Shown here piece by piece: positions 47,691 to 59,700 of a stretch of 64,000 nucleotides of DNA. Numbering within the stretch: position 1 is the first letter of the stretch; every line of letters starts with the position of its first letter. Position numbers and translations under genes: made by a program. Under the pieces are notes generated by a model. The model did not search any database, was not told the DNA's origin, and worked only from the letters and a program-made list of their open reading frames with translations. This DNA comes from Asterochloris sp. CNOR1. Its lineage: Eukaryota > Chlorophyta > Trebouxiophyceae > Trebouxiales > Trebouxiaceae. The stretch is from positions 1,116,001 through 1,180,000 of the forward strand of contig OZ017763.1 of the NCBI GenBank assembly GCA_963969365.1. Direction: 5' to 3'.

Positions 47691-48050
47691 TGCAGCAGGC
47701 TCACGGGATGTCAGCACCTCGTCAGCAAAGTATTAAGTTTAAGGGAATGAGGGCCTAAGCATTAGGTCAACAACCCTAGCGCGCCAAAGTGCTTTGGATC
47801 CACCTTCATGCAGCACTACCCAGGTGCCATCCGCTGAGTACAGCAGCTGCATCAACCATGTTGTCAGCCTGGGGCTGGCTGGGGACCACATAGCACAACT
47901 GCATGGCAGCTGCTCCTCAGACAGCCCCCCTTCCCTCCAGAGCGGCCATTGATCAAGCCTGCCGACACCTTCCTGGAGTGGTGGATGATCTTCAGCCAGT
48001 GCCGGTCTCTGCTCCTGGTGTGCACAGTGTAGAGATTTTAGGCCAGCAGA
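47691..48050. other. Intergenic region between divergent ORFs
   Basis: This region lies between the start of the nuclease-like gene (minus) and the first ATG of the recombinase-like plus-strand ORF. I see no convincing coding exon, repeat or named promoter motif. Confidence 0.4.
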
Positions 48051-49615
48051 ATGGAGCAGCCAGTCCCAGACGCAGCAGTTGGCTTGGCAGCAGCCATGCC
48101 TAACACTCCTGAGGAGGCAGCCCGTATCCTACGGTTCACCCAGCTCATTAGTGCCCGTCTTGCTGCGGCTAAGCCACAAAGCACAGTCCAGGCTGAATAA
48201 TCAGCTGCCAAGTTCTGGAAGGTAGGCGCTGCATGGCCTTTACACCTGTTCTTATGGCGCCCTTGACGCTTCCAGGGCCATGTCACTCACACACACGCGG
48301 TCTTGCAGAGATACTGTGAGCAGGAGGCGCATCGGTTCCCCGCTGGCGACCTCGTGTCTCAGACCAAGATTCTTGAGTTCTCAGTGTGGCTTGTAGATGA
48401 GGCAGTGCAACAGAATGGTGCTCGCTACTCGTTCAGCAGTGTGGGGTGAGAGGCCCTTCGCTTGCTGTGTCTGAGCTGCGCTCATGTCCTGCCCTCCCCA
48501 CCTTTTTTCTGGTGCATGCAGTGATTACCTATGCCACCCAGTGAAGTCCGCAGAGAGCAGTACTCACAGGGCCGCATCACCTCAGATGTACCTGCACCCC
48601 TGGAGATCCAGGGAGTTAGGGACTTGCTCCGTGCACGTGGCAGGGAGATGCAGGCTGAGAACTTCAATGCGCAAGTGGCAGCTCAGGTGGGTATTGGCCT
48701 GGTCGAGCGTCTTGTGCAAACAGTATGATGGCGTGTCTGACCCCAGCTTGTTGCTTGCATTAGCAGGTGGACGGACAGCCTGATCTGCAGCTCATCTGGC
48801 ACTCTTTCATGTCCAACATCAGCTCAAGTCATGTTGATGTCCATTGCACACCACTTGCCAGCCTGCTAGCCAGCGCCATTTATGGTCTTGCCCCTGCTAC
48901 CTTCAATCGCCTGATGGGGTCACCAACAGGCACTTGCCTTCAGAGACACACAGCACCGCATGTCTGCAGCCACAGAGTGCCGGGCGCAAGGGTGCCTGTG
49001 GACTCCCCAGCCCGGCCTGACAGGAGAACCAGACTGCCATCGCCTGACCTGGCAACTAACAGTATGTTGACATGCTGCCGCAGGCCCATCTGCAGCATGC
49101 AGAGCAGGGTTTTGTGGTCTACATGGCCGTGACAGAGTGTGAGGGCACTGTGAAGCAGGCTGATGAACTGCACTGGAGCAAGCAGCTTCTTCAGCACCAG
49201 TGGGACCTCAATGATAAGAGGGAGGTGAGCCCATGCTGATCCTGCCTCGACTCATCCAAACCTGCAGCTAGGGCACATTGTGTTTTGGAGGAGCTCAGTG
49301 GCTGCTGCCCCTGAGCGTCCCTGCAGAGATTCTGCAATGTGAATTGAACAGCTATCAGAACCCCGTGCATGTGGCTTGCACAGCACAGTTTGTGCTGTTG
49401 ACGCCAGTTGGCCAAGTTGCTGTTGCAACCGCAGAGGTCAAGAATCAGGGGGAGGATCTGAGGGCTGCAAGTGAAAAATGTATCAGTGTCAGAAACAAGG
49501 CAGCCAGCTGGAAGGCACGGGCTGAGGGGGCAGAGCAAACAATGAAAGAGCTGAAGGCCATGCCCGAGTGGCATGAATGTAAGCACCTGCACCCATCTGT
49601 GCTGCCTGAACCTTG
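48051..49615 (+). pseudogene. Decayed recombinase-like ORF series (possible relic of a tyrosine-recombinase element)
   Basis: Plus-strand segments with a coding look: 48051-48221 (MEQPVPDAAVGLAAAMPN, then ARILRFTQLISARLAAAK and AAKFWK), 48309-48448 (YCEQEAHRFPAGDL, then LEFSVWLVDEAVQQNGA), about 48521-48688 (APLEIQGVRDLLRARG), about 48768-48900, 49084-49226 (QGFVVYMAVTECEGTVKQ) and about 49326-49580, a coiled coil. The first two resemble the SAM-like core-binding domain that precedes the catalytic domain in phage-integrase-type recombinases, but no R-H-R-Y catalytic set is visible. An in-frame TAA lies at 48198-48200. The third segment is in a different frame from the phase expected after 48448, and the last junction is also out of phase. 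The best reading is a degraded gene; a real gene with missed introns is possible. Confidence 0.35.
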
Positions 49616-50551
49616 ACTTGCTGAAGTGTACAGTAGAGAAGCCTCCCCACACACTGTCAACTCCATGCTCAATGGCCATGGGCAGCGATTCAAGTGCATC
49701 ACTATGTTGATCAGACCGGCGTCAACTTGTTGGGAAAAACATGATATTGAAGTGCATGTGAAGGCAGGCATTCCTGAGTGTGAGCTCAGGACACCACAGG
49801 ACAGAAAAGCTGCCGGTGGGTCACATTCCAGTCAGCTGATTGGCCTATCATGATTCCGTGCTACCTGGTCACGCCATTGCAGCATGACAGCTGCCACCAT
49901 GTCTGGTGAAACCATGCATTTTTTAGTGCCTGTGCAGCACTTGGGCGGCGCAAACGATGGAGGTACAGAAGCTGTCAGAGGAGATCTGCTGCGACTGGAT
50001 GCTGCATTTCTATGGGCTTGATGCAGTGCTCTACATCCTGTGCCTGCAGGGGCCAAGCATGAGATGTTGCCGAGTAGATGAGAGGCAGCATGCTGTGAAC
50101 ACAGAGCGCCAGCGCTTCACAGGTGCCAGCATGCCTCAGCCAGGCTGATATATGCATACAGAGAATTGCATGGTCCAGGAAATCCTCGGCCCAGGCTGCA
50201 GACAGCTGGCTTGGATGCTTGCAGTAACTGAGGCCATGACTGTGCACTGGGAGGCTCAACCTGCTTAACTTAAGTTCGTGGGGTGCCTTCCGTCGCGCCT
50301 GCAGGGCTGCATTCTGTCAGTTGTGCATGTGTGCCTACCTGGTAGCGGGCCCATCATCAGGTGACACAGAGCATGATGTCTGCCACCCCCAGCAGACACG
50401 CACAGCGTGCAGCCAGTGAGTCTTGACAGACTGAATGCAGCCTGAATTGTCCTGCGGTGGACGCAGGTGCAATCTGATGCTGAGCAGCACCACCACGCAA
50501 GTTGACATTGTATCTTGACCTGGAACTCTGACATGAGCTGGTACAAAGCTG
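49616..50551. other. Region with no confident gene
   Basis: Short open frames occur on both strands. The best plus-strand stretch, around 49957-50050 (SEEICCDWMLHFYGLDAV), has a plausible acceptor but no consistent continuation. I do not call a gene here. Confidence 0.35.
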
Positions 50552-53500
50552 TTACAGTACTTTAAGGCAGGTGATGACATTCGGCCCACAGAACAATAAA
50601 AACATCAGGTCAAAGCCAACATCATGCAAGCCTGGTAACGGGGTTCTCCATATCAACTGCTGTGGGGGGCCAGTTTGCGGGTTGTGCTGCAGCATCTGTA
50701 GACTGCCGCCTGACCTGCAGACTTATGGCATCCACGTTGCGGTGATGCTGCCTGTACATGTGTCTCTCAGCGCGCTGACAGAGGCAGCACAGGTTCTCGT
50801 GAGCGAGCATCTCCAGAAAATGCCACCAGTGGCTGTGGTGCTCTGGCTGGCAATCCAGATGGTGCCTGCAGACAGCCAAGAAAGAGATATATGTCCATGA
50901 TCTGTACATCAGACTTGGGCTGTGGTGCGTCCTGATGCAGGCTTGCATGTCAAACTTATGGGGCGCTCACCTGTGGTGCAGCACCTGCAGCGCTGCAGCT
51001 GTGCTAGCCAGGATGTAGCCTGTCAAAAGCACTGCTGCGCCACTGCCAACCGCAGTGAAGATCCCAGGCATCCTGCGCATGAGACATCACACGTCACCAG
51101 GACAACAGATGCCACGACAGGCCCCACTATAGTGCAGCAAATACAGAGACATCCTGCTTTCACTGACAGCATTGATGAATAGACCAGCATTTGTCTCGAG
51201 CGGCAGCAGCATTGAGGTAGAAACAGCACAGGCACGCATCAGTAGGAGCATAGCATGTGCAGCAGCAGCAGCACGATCAATATTTGTCTGGCAAGCTCAC
51301 GGCCCTGCCAAAATCCAGATTGTGATTGGGAGGCCCGCAAAGGTGCAGAGCAGGCCCAGCAGCATGAAGAAAGTAGGCAGGGAGAAGGCGTATCTGATGA
51401 AGGTGTGCTCTGCAGGCAGCGCACAAAGGGACAACTCAGGAGCAGACAGGCCCACATTGCATGACTGGTGCCAGCCTGTTCAGCAGGCAGGGGGCGCACA
51501 CTGGCAGCTGGCCTGGCAGCAGGACGGCTGCAGCGCGCCAGCTGGTAGCAGCGCATGCAGCACTGCTACATGTGACAAAGTGCAGGAGCACCTGTGCTTA
51601 CAGGCTGCTGTGCATCAGCTGCGGTCAGCGTATACAGTACTGAAGCATTGGACTCAGTGCGGGAGCAACTGTACAGGATCAGGTGCCCCTGTGGCTGTGC
51701 AGCAGCGACACTGCTTGAGTACATGGCAGCTGTCAGGCACACAAAATGCAGCGTAGCAGCGCAAGCAGCTTCAGCTTGTAGCACCTGAGATCTCCAGCAT
51801 GGCGCTGTCAGAGATGGCCATCAGAAAAGACAACAGCACCACGCTGAGGGCAGTGGCCACCTGCACAGAGGAGCTCCCATGAGCCACTGGGCCCACGCGA
51901 CTCAGCTGGCCAATACAGACAGTGGCGGCTGCTCAGGGGAAGGAGTGAGGCCCCCTCAGTGGACAGCAGGTGGCCTTTACAGTGTACGCAGGCACTCCTC
52001 ACCTGACTGATACCACGCATTGCACTGACAAGTGTGTTCTCAGCAGGACACCCATATCGGCTGCCCTGGCAGGAAAGAGGCAGTCCTGTTGCCTGCCCAA
52101 CAAAGCAGCAGTATGCCTTTGCTGAACAGAAGGGGCGGCGCCCATCACAGCGAATGGCGGCCACAGAAGGAGGTGGTCCAACCCCAAGTGCCACCAGCCC
52201 ATGCATTAGATGCCCGGTTTCCTCACATGTTGAAGTGAGCCCAGCACCCACCCACCAGCGAGAACACTGTGGCGGCTACCCACAGAGAGAAGTGGGCGCT
52301 CCTCAGGTGCCAGCAAATCGCCTCCCTCAAGTGCAGGCGGGCCAGTGCTATGTCCTTTGGGTTGCATTCATGCAGGACCTCAGGGGCCTCAAACAGGGGT
52401 ACAGTGCCCACCAGGGCCAGCAGTGTGCCCTGCAGCAGAGGGTGGCACAGGCACTCTGGAACAGTGACCAAAGGCACACAGAGGAGAGATAGGGCAGAAC
52501 AGCTGCCAGCAGGGTCCATCCATCACAGCACCTAGTCAAGTATGTAAGACAGAGAAACTGTGCATCAGATCATCCATTGGCATGTACGCTTCTGAAGATG
52601 CTGCTATAACCTGGACCACGATCAATGCAACAGTAGTGATAGCAGGCACAATGCCAGCTGCAAAGGTGAGGGCAGTGTCAAGCAGATGTGACCAGACAAC
52701 AACTAAAGCCGCAGCAGTTGTGTCCCGTGCCAGCACGTGTTGTGTCTCAGGCCACTTGGCAGCAGGCTGCTGGCAGGAGCAAACAAGATGCACCAGCCAG
52801 GGCTGTGTGGCATGCAAGTCTGGCTGTTCTGACGGGTCATCAGGTAAGTCAGGCAGCAGGTCGTCTGTTGAGCGGCCTCACCAAAAGGATGTAGCTCTCC
52901 CAAAGATTCGTGACTGCATCCCTGCAGGTAGCAGGGCAGCGCTGCTCACCAACAATCAAGAAGCTCAAGCACTTCTGGTGCCTGCTGGTCCTGCATAGTG
53001 GCTAGCAAAGCTGCTCTCCAGACATGACTGTCGTGGCACAGCAATGCCAGAAGGAGGTACAGGCAGGGAGCACACCTGAAAGCCTTGGGGTCCATGGCAT
53101 AGTTGGCCCTCATGTAGTCAAAGAGGTGAGACCCTGAGATGAAGATGCTCAAGGGAGCAACCCAGAAGGCAGCGCACGCCTTGTCAATGCCATGACGTGC
53201 TCTCCCGAGCTTGTGCCCTGCAGCAGCATGTCATGATGGTCGCAGTCTGGCAGCGAAGCAAGCAGGAGCTCTGCAGCACTGTTTTTGGACATTTATCAGC
53301 CAGGAGCATGGTTCCTGGACACAGCAGCCCATGCGCATGTCTCTCAAACAGATTCCAGGTGAGGAGGGCATCCTTGAGTGCTACTTTGGGATTGTGCAGA
53401 TTCACCTGAGCTGTCGCTGACCCTGCCAGCATCATGGTTGGCCGCCATCTGGGTCTGCATGGCACTGGGGCTTCACCTGCGCCTTACGTTGCTCCCCTGC

Positions 53501-53626
53501 AGCTGCATCTGCACCAGAGGAAGATGCATTCTGCAGAGATGCTGAGATGCTTAGCAAATATGAGGAGGCCCACAAGGCAAGTTGACTGTGCGCGTTGACC
53601 TGGACTGAACATGAGCAGTGTATCAT
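50552..53626 (-). CDS. Polytopic membrane protein, 472 residues, family not recognised
   Basis: Complete gene. Exons 53477-53626, 53406-53454, 52950-53217, 52882-52921, 52611-52802, 52256-52429, 51785-51860, 51301-51409, 50971-51072, 50715-50865 and 50552-50659 join in phase throughout and total 1,419 nt (473 codons with stop TAA at 50552-50554). Start ATG 53624-53626. Eight or more hydrophobic segments are visible, including AFWVAPLSIFISGSHLF, LYLLLALLC, VVWSHLLDTALTFAAG, VPAITTVALIVV, WVAATVFSLVATALSVVL, LPTFFMLLGLLCTFAGL and GSGAAVLLTGYILAST. A His-rich loop (HHLDCQPEHHSHWWHF) follows the last clear helix and is followed by CCLC, a possible metal-binding patch. The middle faintly resembles the TMEM184/DUF300 solute-transporter group (DYMRANYAMDPKAF; DAVTNLWESYILL), but I would not assign it. 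One donor is GTCAGG (50714). It lies 169 bp downstream of the ARM-SAM gene on the same strand. Confidence 0.75.
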
Positions 53627-53795
53627 TCAGCAAATTCAGAGGGTAGTTGGGCAAGACCAGGTGTCATTGTCAGTTCACTAATGAGCAATGTGTTGCGCAT
53701 CATGCATGAGCTCCAGTCATTGAATGAATGTCAAGCGTCGGGCAGGTGCAGAAGGCGGGAGCACATTTCAAGTCTGTATGGCACTGAATAGTTAC

Positions 53796-56700
53796 TTAAC
53801 CCCCATTGACAGAGGCATCAATGGACTTGGCAGGGCTGGTGAGCCCCGAGTGAACAGGACTGGGTAAGCCTGATCTGGGGATGCTGATGGCTCCAGCCCC
53901 ATTTTCCATCAATGCCAGAGTGCTCATGAGCCACTTGTAGCACCGAATGAACTGGTCTGTGGTGATGATGGCAAAGTTGTCAGTCCTGAGGGCAGTCTGG
54001 AAGCCAGCTTGTACATGGCTGATCTGCTCAGCTGTGCGCCCGGAGGACTTCAGCCAGTTCTACAGGCAGGGAAGAGGGCTCTTTCGCAGTTGGCAGAGGA
54101 CCAACAAAAGGGCTCATGCATAGAAATCAGCCAGCCTTTGAGGGAGGCATGCCAGCAGGGGTGCTGAGCATCCTGAGGCCTGGGACAGATCTGCAAGCAT
54201 ACACAGACAGAGACTAAGAGTGACAGAGGTTAAAGAGATGTGGGTGCACAGAGTAGTCTGGATCCAAGGTTGTAGGAGCTGACGTGCTTGGCTCTTTGGC
54301 CCAAGAACCCTGAGTCGCTTCTGCAGGCCCATGCCTGAGCCAATGTACTCTGACAGACCATCTGGATCTGTGCATCAGGGCCTTCAATCGCGTGCAATCA
54401 AATCGCTGCGGCAGGCGAGCTCACAGCTCTGACATGCAAAGCAGATGCGAGCAGTAACGGAAGTGGGAGACTGGCGTTGCTGCAAGGGTCTGTGTTGTCA
54501 GCAATCCCGTCAGGCCAGGATAGCAGGTAAGCAGCGCTGCTGGGGTGCAGCTGCGCCGTTTATCATCCCTGACACATTGTTGAACAGGCAATGGGCATTG
54601 AGACTATGAGTGGGAGACTTCAGAACAGGGGAGCAAACATTCTGCAGCTCCACCATGTCACCACTGAGGCTAGCAGGCTATCTTGCTTGCAGCCGGACCA
54701 CGGTCACTTTTGTCCGGGCTTGCCTGCAGCTCATCTGCAGCTCCAGGTGCTATTGCACTGCAGCCTGACCACTGGCATGCAGACATGGCAGTAGCTCACC
54801 TGCAGTTCAACCACTGTAAGCACGCCCTTGCCTGGGTGGTTCATCATGGAGCTGAACAGCTGGAAGGCAGAGCGCACCAGAAGGATCTTCTTGGCCTGCA
54901 GCAGTTTGCAAGCTCAGCTCCACAGAGCAGCAGTTCACAAGCTCAGCAGCTCACAGGTTGTTGGTATCTTCAGCAGACACTTGGCACTGCATGAGCCGCT
55001 GGGGCGACTTGGCCAACACTACATTATCTCACAGGGACTTGGGCAGACTAACCTTAACTCAAAGGTGATTCAGCATTGCTGTCCCTGGCAATGCAGAGCC
55101 CACTGCCTGCTATAAGCAGGGCAGCATACCCTTCCCTGCCCTCTGGCTGCTGCTGTGGACCACAATCATGGGTACGATGGATTGTATTGAGGCAGAGGCG
55201 TGTGGCCACTTGCCTGTAGCCGGGACAGGCCCAGGTCTTCCCTGATCTCCTCATCTGAGAGCTCCAGCAGCTCTCCACCATTGACCCCATTGCTCTGCAG
55301 GCTGCTGGTATCCTGCAGCCCCAAGTCTTGGAGCAGCTGGCACACCTGATGCACAGAAAACCTGCAGAAGGCATTGAGGGGGAGCCATTGAGCACTCACC
55401 TGTGTGCCTGGAAAGGAGCACATGCTTCTTTCAAGGCATGTCAACCCAGCATCGTACGGCCGCCATATGCACTTATCATCAGCGCCTCCCATCACCTCGT
55501 ATGCTGAAGCGCAGCATCTGCCTCACTGGACAGTGCAGGCACCCCCAGACAGCACACATCTGCTCCTGGTCGGCCACTGCGGGCATGGTCATGGCAGTGC
55601 AACCCTCTGCTGTGCTAACAAGTATTGCGTAGGGCAATCAGATTATGAGGCGGCAGAAGCAAACATTGCTGAACACACTCCAAGCAGCAAGCATCCCAGG
55701 CAGCACCAGCGGCAACTGCTGCAGCCCTCCCTCTGACAAAACAATGCAGACATTATCAGTGTTCTGCGGCCCAAGGCGGAAAGGCCTCACTGTGTAAGGG
55801 GCAGCTGCTCTGGCTGGCCTGCAGCAGCCTGCTGCTCCATCTGTACCTCCTGGGTGGCCTGCTCTGCTGTGAGACATGTCAGCGCATGGGCATGACGGGA
55901 GTCAGCATATCTGCAGAATTATTGTTTCTGAATTTTGCTGTGGCCGGGTGTGGCAGCAGATTGATTTGCGTGATAGCAGGTCCAAAGTGCAGGTGGGTTT
56001 GTGGTCAACCATTTGACGCAGGACGGGTGCCTTCGAGACTCTTTGCAGGGGTTGTGGATGGTGGATGAAGCCAGTGGTCGCGTGCTAGCCCTGCGAAGAG
56101 GCTGCAATGTGCCACTCAAAGCACAAGTCATTAGAACATAACCCCCTCCCAAGAAATATTACCTGAAGGCATCTAGAATAGCATTGCGCTCCACGTTGCT
56201 GACTTGCAGCCGTTTTATTGCCTCGTCAGCCGCGAGCAAGACCTGAAGGCAAGCAGAGAGCACACTGCACAAGCAGGCCCGATTTTTTGGTATTGACATC
56301 ATTGCCCGCCACAGTAAGAAGGTCTTGGCAGTCTCAAGCAGGCAGGTGCTCTGCACCAGCTTCAAGCCTGGCGTTGGGGCACCTCAAATGCACAAGACTA
56401 GCTAGCTGCCCCAGTCAGCTGCACATCTGGCTTTGTTATTTCCATTTCCAGCATGCTTGCCGGGCCTGCAGACTTGGAGCTGCCGAGAGTTGTTGCCAAC
56501 ACCATCCCAGGCCATGGACGGTGAGCTTCCCCTCCTGCTCGCTGGGCCAATCATCAGGAGCTGCCAAATCAAGCCAGGGCATTACTCCCAGCCAGATAAT
56601 GCAATGGCAATAGACTGCTAGCTGCCCCACCTGCTCGCTGGGCCTGTCCATCATGAGCTTCATGAGGGGAGGCACCCCGCCTGCCAGCCTGATGCCTGTT

Positions 56701-59700
56701 CTATTGCTATCATCTACAGCTAGGTTTGCCCTGCAGGGCATGACAGACATGAATCATGCAAGTAATCAGACTTTCTGGTGTCCTCTGTACACAAGCGTGA
56801 GTGGACAGCGCCTTTTGACATGCTGCAGCTCTGGGCCCAAGGGGCACTGGCAGCCTCAGTGGGAGCACAAATTTTGCAAACAGATTCAGCCAGGGCTTAG
56901 ACACAGCCTGCAGTCTGCAGGCAGCCTTGAGCCTTCAGTTGCAGCTTAGTGTCATCATCGTGCCTTTGCATCCAGGTGCTAGGTTCACTGCAGCCCAATA
57001 GGGACTCACAGTGTTTTGGCTGCTATCTCGGTGATGCGTGAGGTGGAGCCCTGGTCTAGAAGCTCCACCAGGCGCTGAATGGCGCCTGCCTCCCTAATGG
57101 CGGTGAAGTAGGACTCTGCAAGGCAGGCACAATAAAGTCTAGGAACATTTGTAGTGATGGCTTGTACCTACGGCGGCAGTGTAGACACCTGCAGGGTAGC
57201 AGGCAATGGGCAACAACTTGCCCTCAGAGTCCAGCATTCAACACAAAAACAGCCCTTGTGAGGCCCAGGCACAGGACAGGTGTGCTGCTGCACTTGCATG
57301 AGGCACCCATGATGCAGGCCTCAGCCTGACTCATGCAGCATGGCTGCTTGAGTTCAGACAGCAGGAGCTGAGCCCAGCTCACACTGAACAAGCTGCTCAG
57401 CATTGCAGCTGCCTTCAGCCGATGACCCTGCTCAGCTTGAGGCACTGACACAGCGCATCTTCATCATCCTGCCCCACCAGGATCCGCCTACCTGATGTGG
57501 ATAGATGGCAGCCACTACTCCAGCAGTGCGATGTCGCCAACCATCTGCACAGTCATCAACCTCCCAGAACCCAGCCACATACATGTGTCACCCAAGACAG
57601 CAATGGCTTTGCCCGCAAGCACGACACCCTGCTCCCCTCACCTCATAACCCAGACACTCACCTGATGTGGAAAGATTGCCAAGCACTGCAGCGGCCCGCT
57701 CAAGCAGCACCATGTCGCTGGTCAGTCTCACATCCATCAGCCTGACTAGGCTGGGTAGGCTGGAGCTGCTGCTGGTCAGGGCCAATTTGTTGCTCTCATT
57801 CCCGCTGGTCAGGATACGCAGACAGTCCACAGCGCGGGCCATGGGATCTGCAGGCACCTGCAGCAGGCGACCAACCGTTTGAGCTGATGCTGCAACCTAT
57901 ACTTTGGTGGGGCTTGCAGCAAAGTGCCTGCTGCCTCTTCCAGGAACAGAGGAGTCCATTGCAGCAAAGCCATGGGGTCCCAGGCAGGCGCCAGGCACCT
58001 GTGCAGCAGGCAATGACCGTCACTGAACAACTCGTCCTGGCTGTGTGCTCACCCCCGGCTGCATGAGCCGTGCCAGAAGGGGAAACGCCCATGCCTCTCT
58101 GACAGCCGCCTTGTTGGCTTCATTGCTGACGGCAATGGCCTTGAGCGCATCTGTGGCGGCCGCTGTCAGGGCGTCGTAGGGCAGAGGCTCCAGCATCTTC
58201 ACCAGCACAGGGATGGCATACTGTTCCCTGCATTCAGCAAATTGATGGGTGTCAAGTTCAGATGCTGTCAACAGACAGTGCTGCAGCATGTTGGTCAGAA
58301 CGGCATGCCCCTGAAATATGATGATGCTCTCTGCAGGGCAGTGGATGCAGTTCAAGCATTTAGTGGGGCCACTGAGAGGCTCTTGGCATTCAATTAATGC
58401 CTTCAGAGAAGAGATGCTGCCTTGTTGTGCCCTGCATCATTTGGCTTGCTGAGGACTTGAAGCCTCTTGGCATGCTCAACAGCAGTGCTGGGGTTGGTGG
58501 CAGCCATGCTGTTGAGCATGTCAGATCAGAAGGCGGGAGCCCTTTGGCTTGCAGCACTGTCCCTTGCAGCTCGCTGACATGCGCTGACTGTATGATGCAA
58601 GCAGCACCTCACACAGCTTTGCAGCCCAATGCCAGGTGCGGCACCTGTCTCACCCAGCAGCACCACCAAATGCGGGGACCAACAGTCTCTAACGCAGCTG
58701 TACAATGCCATCAATGCTATCCTCACCTGACATAATCCTGATTCATCTCGTTGTTGATGGCCAGCGCCCCTATAGCCAGCAGGCAGGCCTCCTTTGTGGG
58801 CTTGTTCCCCGTCCCCAGCAGCTGCAGCATGGCCTTCAGGGCCCCGCTGTCCCGAATTTTGTCTTTGCCAACGTCGCTGCGAGCCATGTGCCCCAGAAGG
58901 GACGCCGTCAGCTTCTGCGCCTCCTGCAGGCCGGCACGCCCTCCATCAACTTCTTTGCTTGCCCTCGCCATGTGGTTGCGATGTCTGCTTGCGCCTCCTG
59001 GTGGTGCTGCACAGCTTGTGCCTCACAAAGAGAGATGGTGAACTGTTGCAACGACTGCAGGTATACATGCTCCTGGTCGAGGCCCCTCCACATTGGGGCC
59101 CATCATGCACCCTAGAAAGGAGGCCATGAGCTGCTGTGCCACCTGCAGGCACGCACCGCTGTTAATGATGAGTTTCAACTGCGTATCCCTGCACCGTTGC
59201 AAGCTCTGGTTCCCCAGCAGGGACACTGTCAGATGCTACACCGCCACACACTGTGCAGCATGTGTCAGTGCCACTCTGTACCCTGGCCACTTTTGAGTGC
59301 CGTCTATAACACATGCTATGTATGTATCACACTCCCAGCTGCTGCTGCCCCTGCAGCCCAATGGGTCTTGCTTCGACATTAGGGTCAGCCTGCAGCTCCA
59401 GCAGTTTGGGCATCTCATCAGCACGTCAGTGTCTGCAGCAAAAGTTCAGTGCTGGCCACCAGCAACGCTATCCAAAAGCCCTGCCCCAAGATGCATTGGG
59501 CAGCCTTGCAGCTCCAGCAGCTCCCCTGTCGGCAGCACCTTCAGCACCCTGCAATCGACTGCACCTGCGGCTTTCAGAGGCAGGAACCACAACCCAGTGG
59601 CCACCAACACTGCTCACCTGGTCCTCCCGCAGCTCCAGCAGTTTGGGGCAGCTGGACAGCGCTCCCGTCTGCAGCATCTGGACGCTGCTGGCCTCGTCCA

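Noticed and set aside
54284-54367. A second SAM-like segment (GLSEYIGSGMGLQ) in the ARM-SAM gene
   Set aside because: That frame is out of phase with both neighbouring exons. The in-phase frame reads IQMVCQSTLAQAW instead and is not SAM-like.
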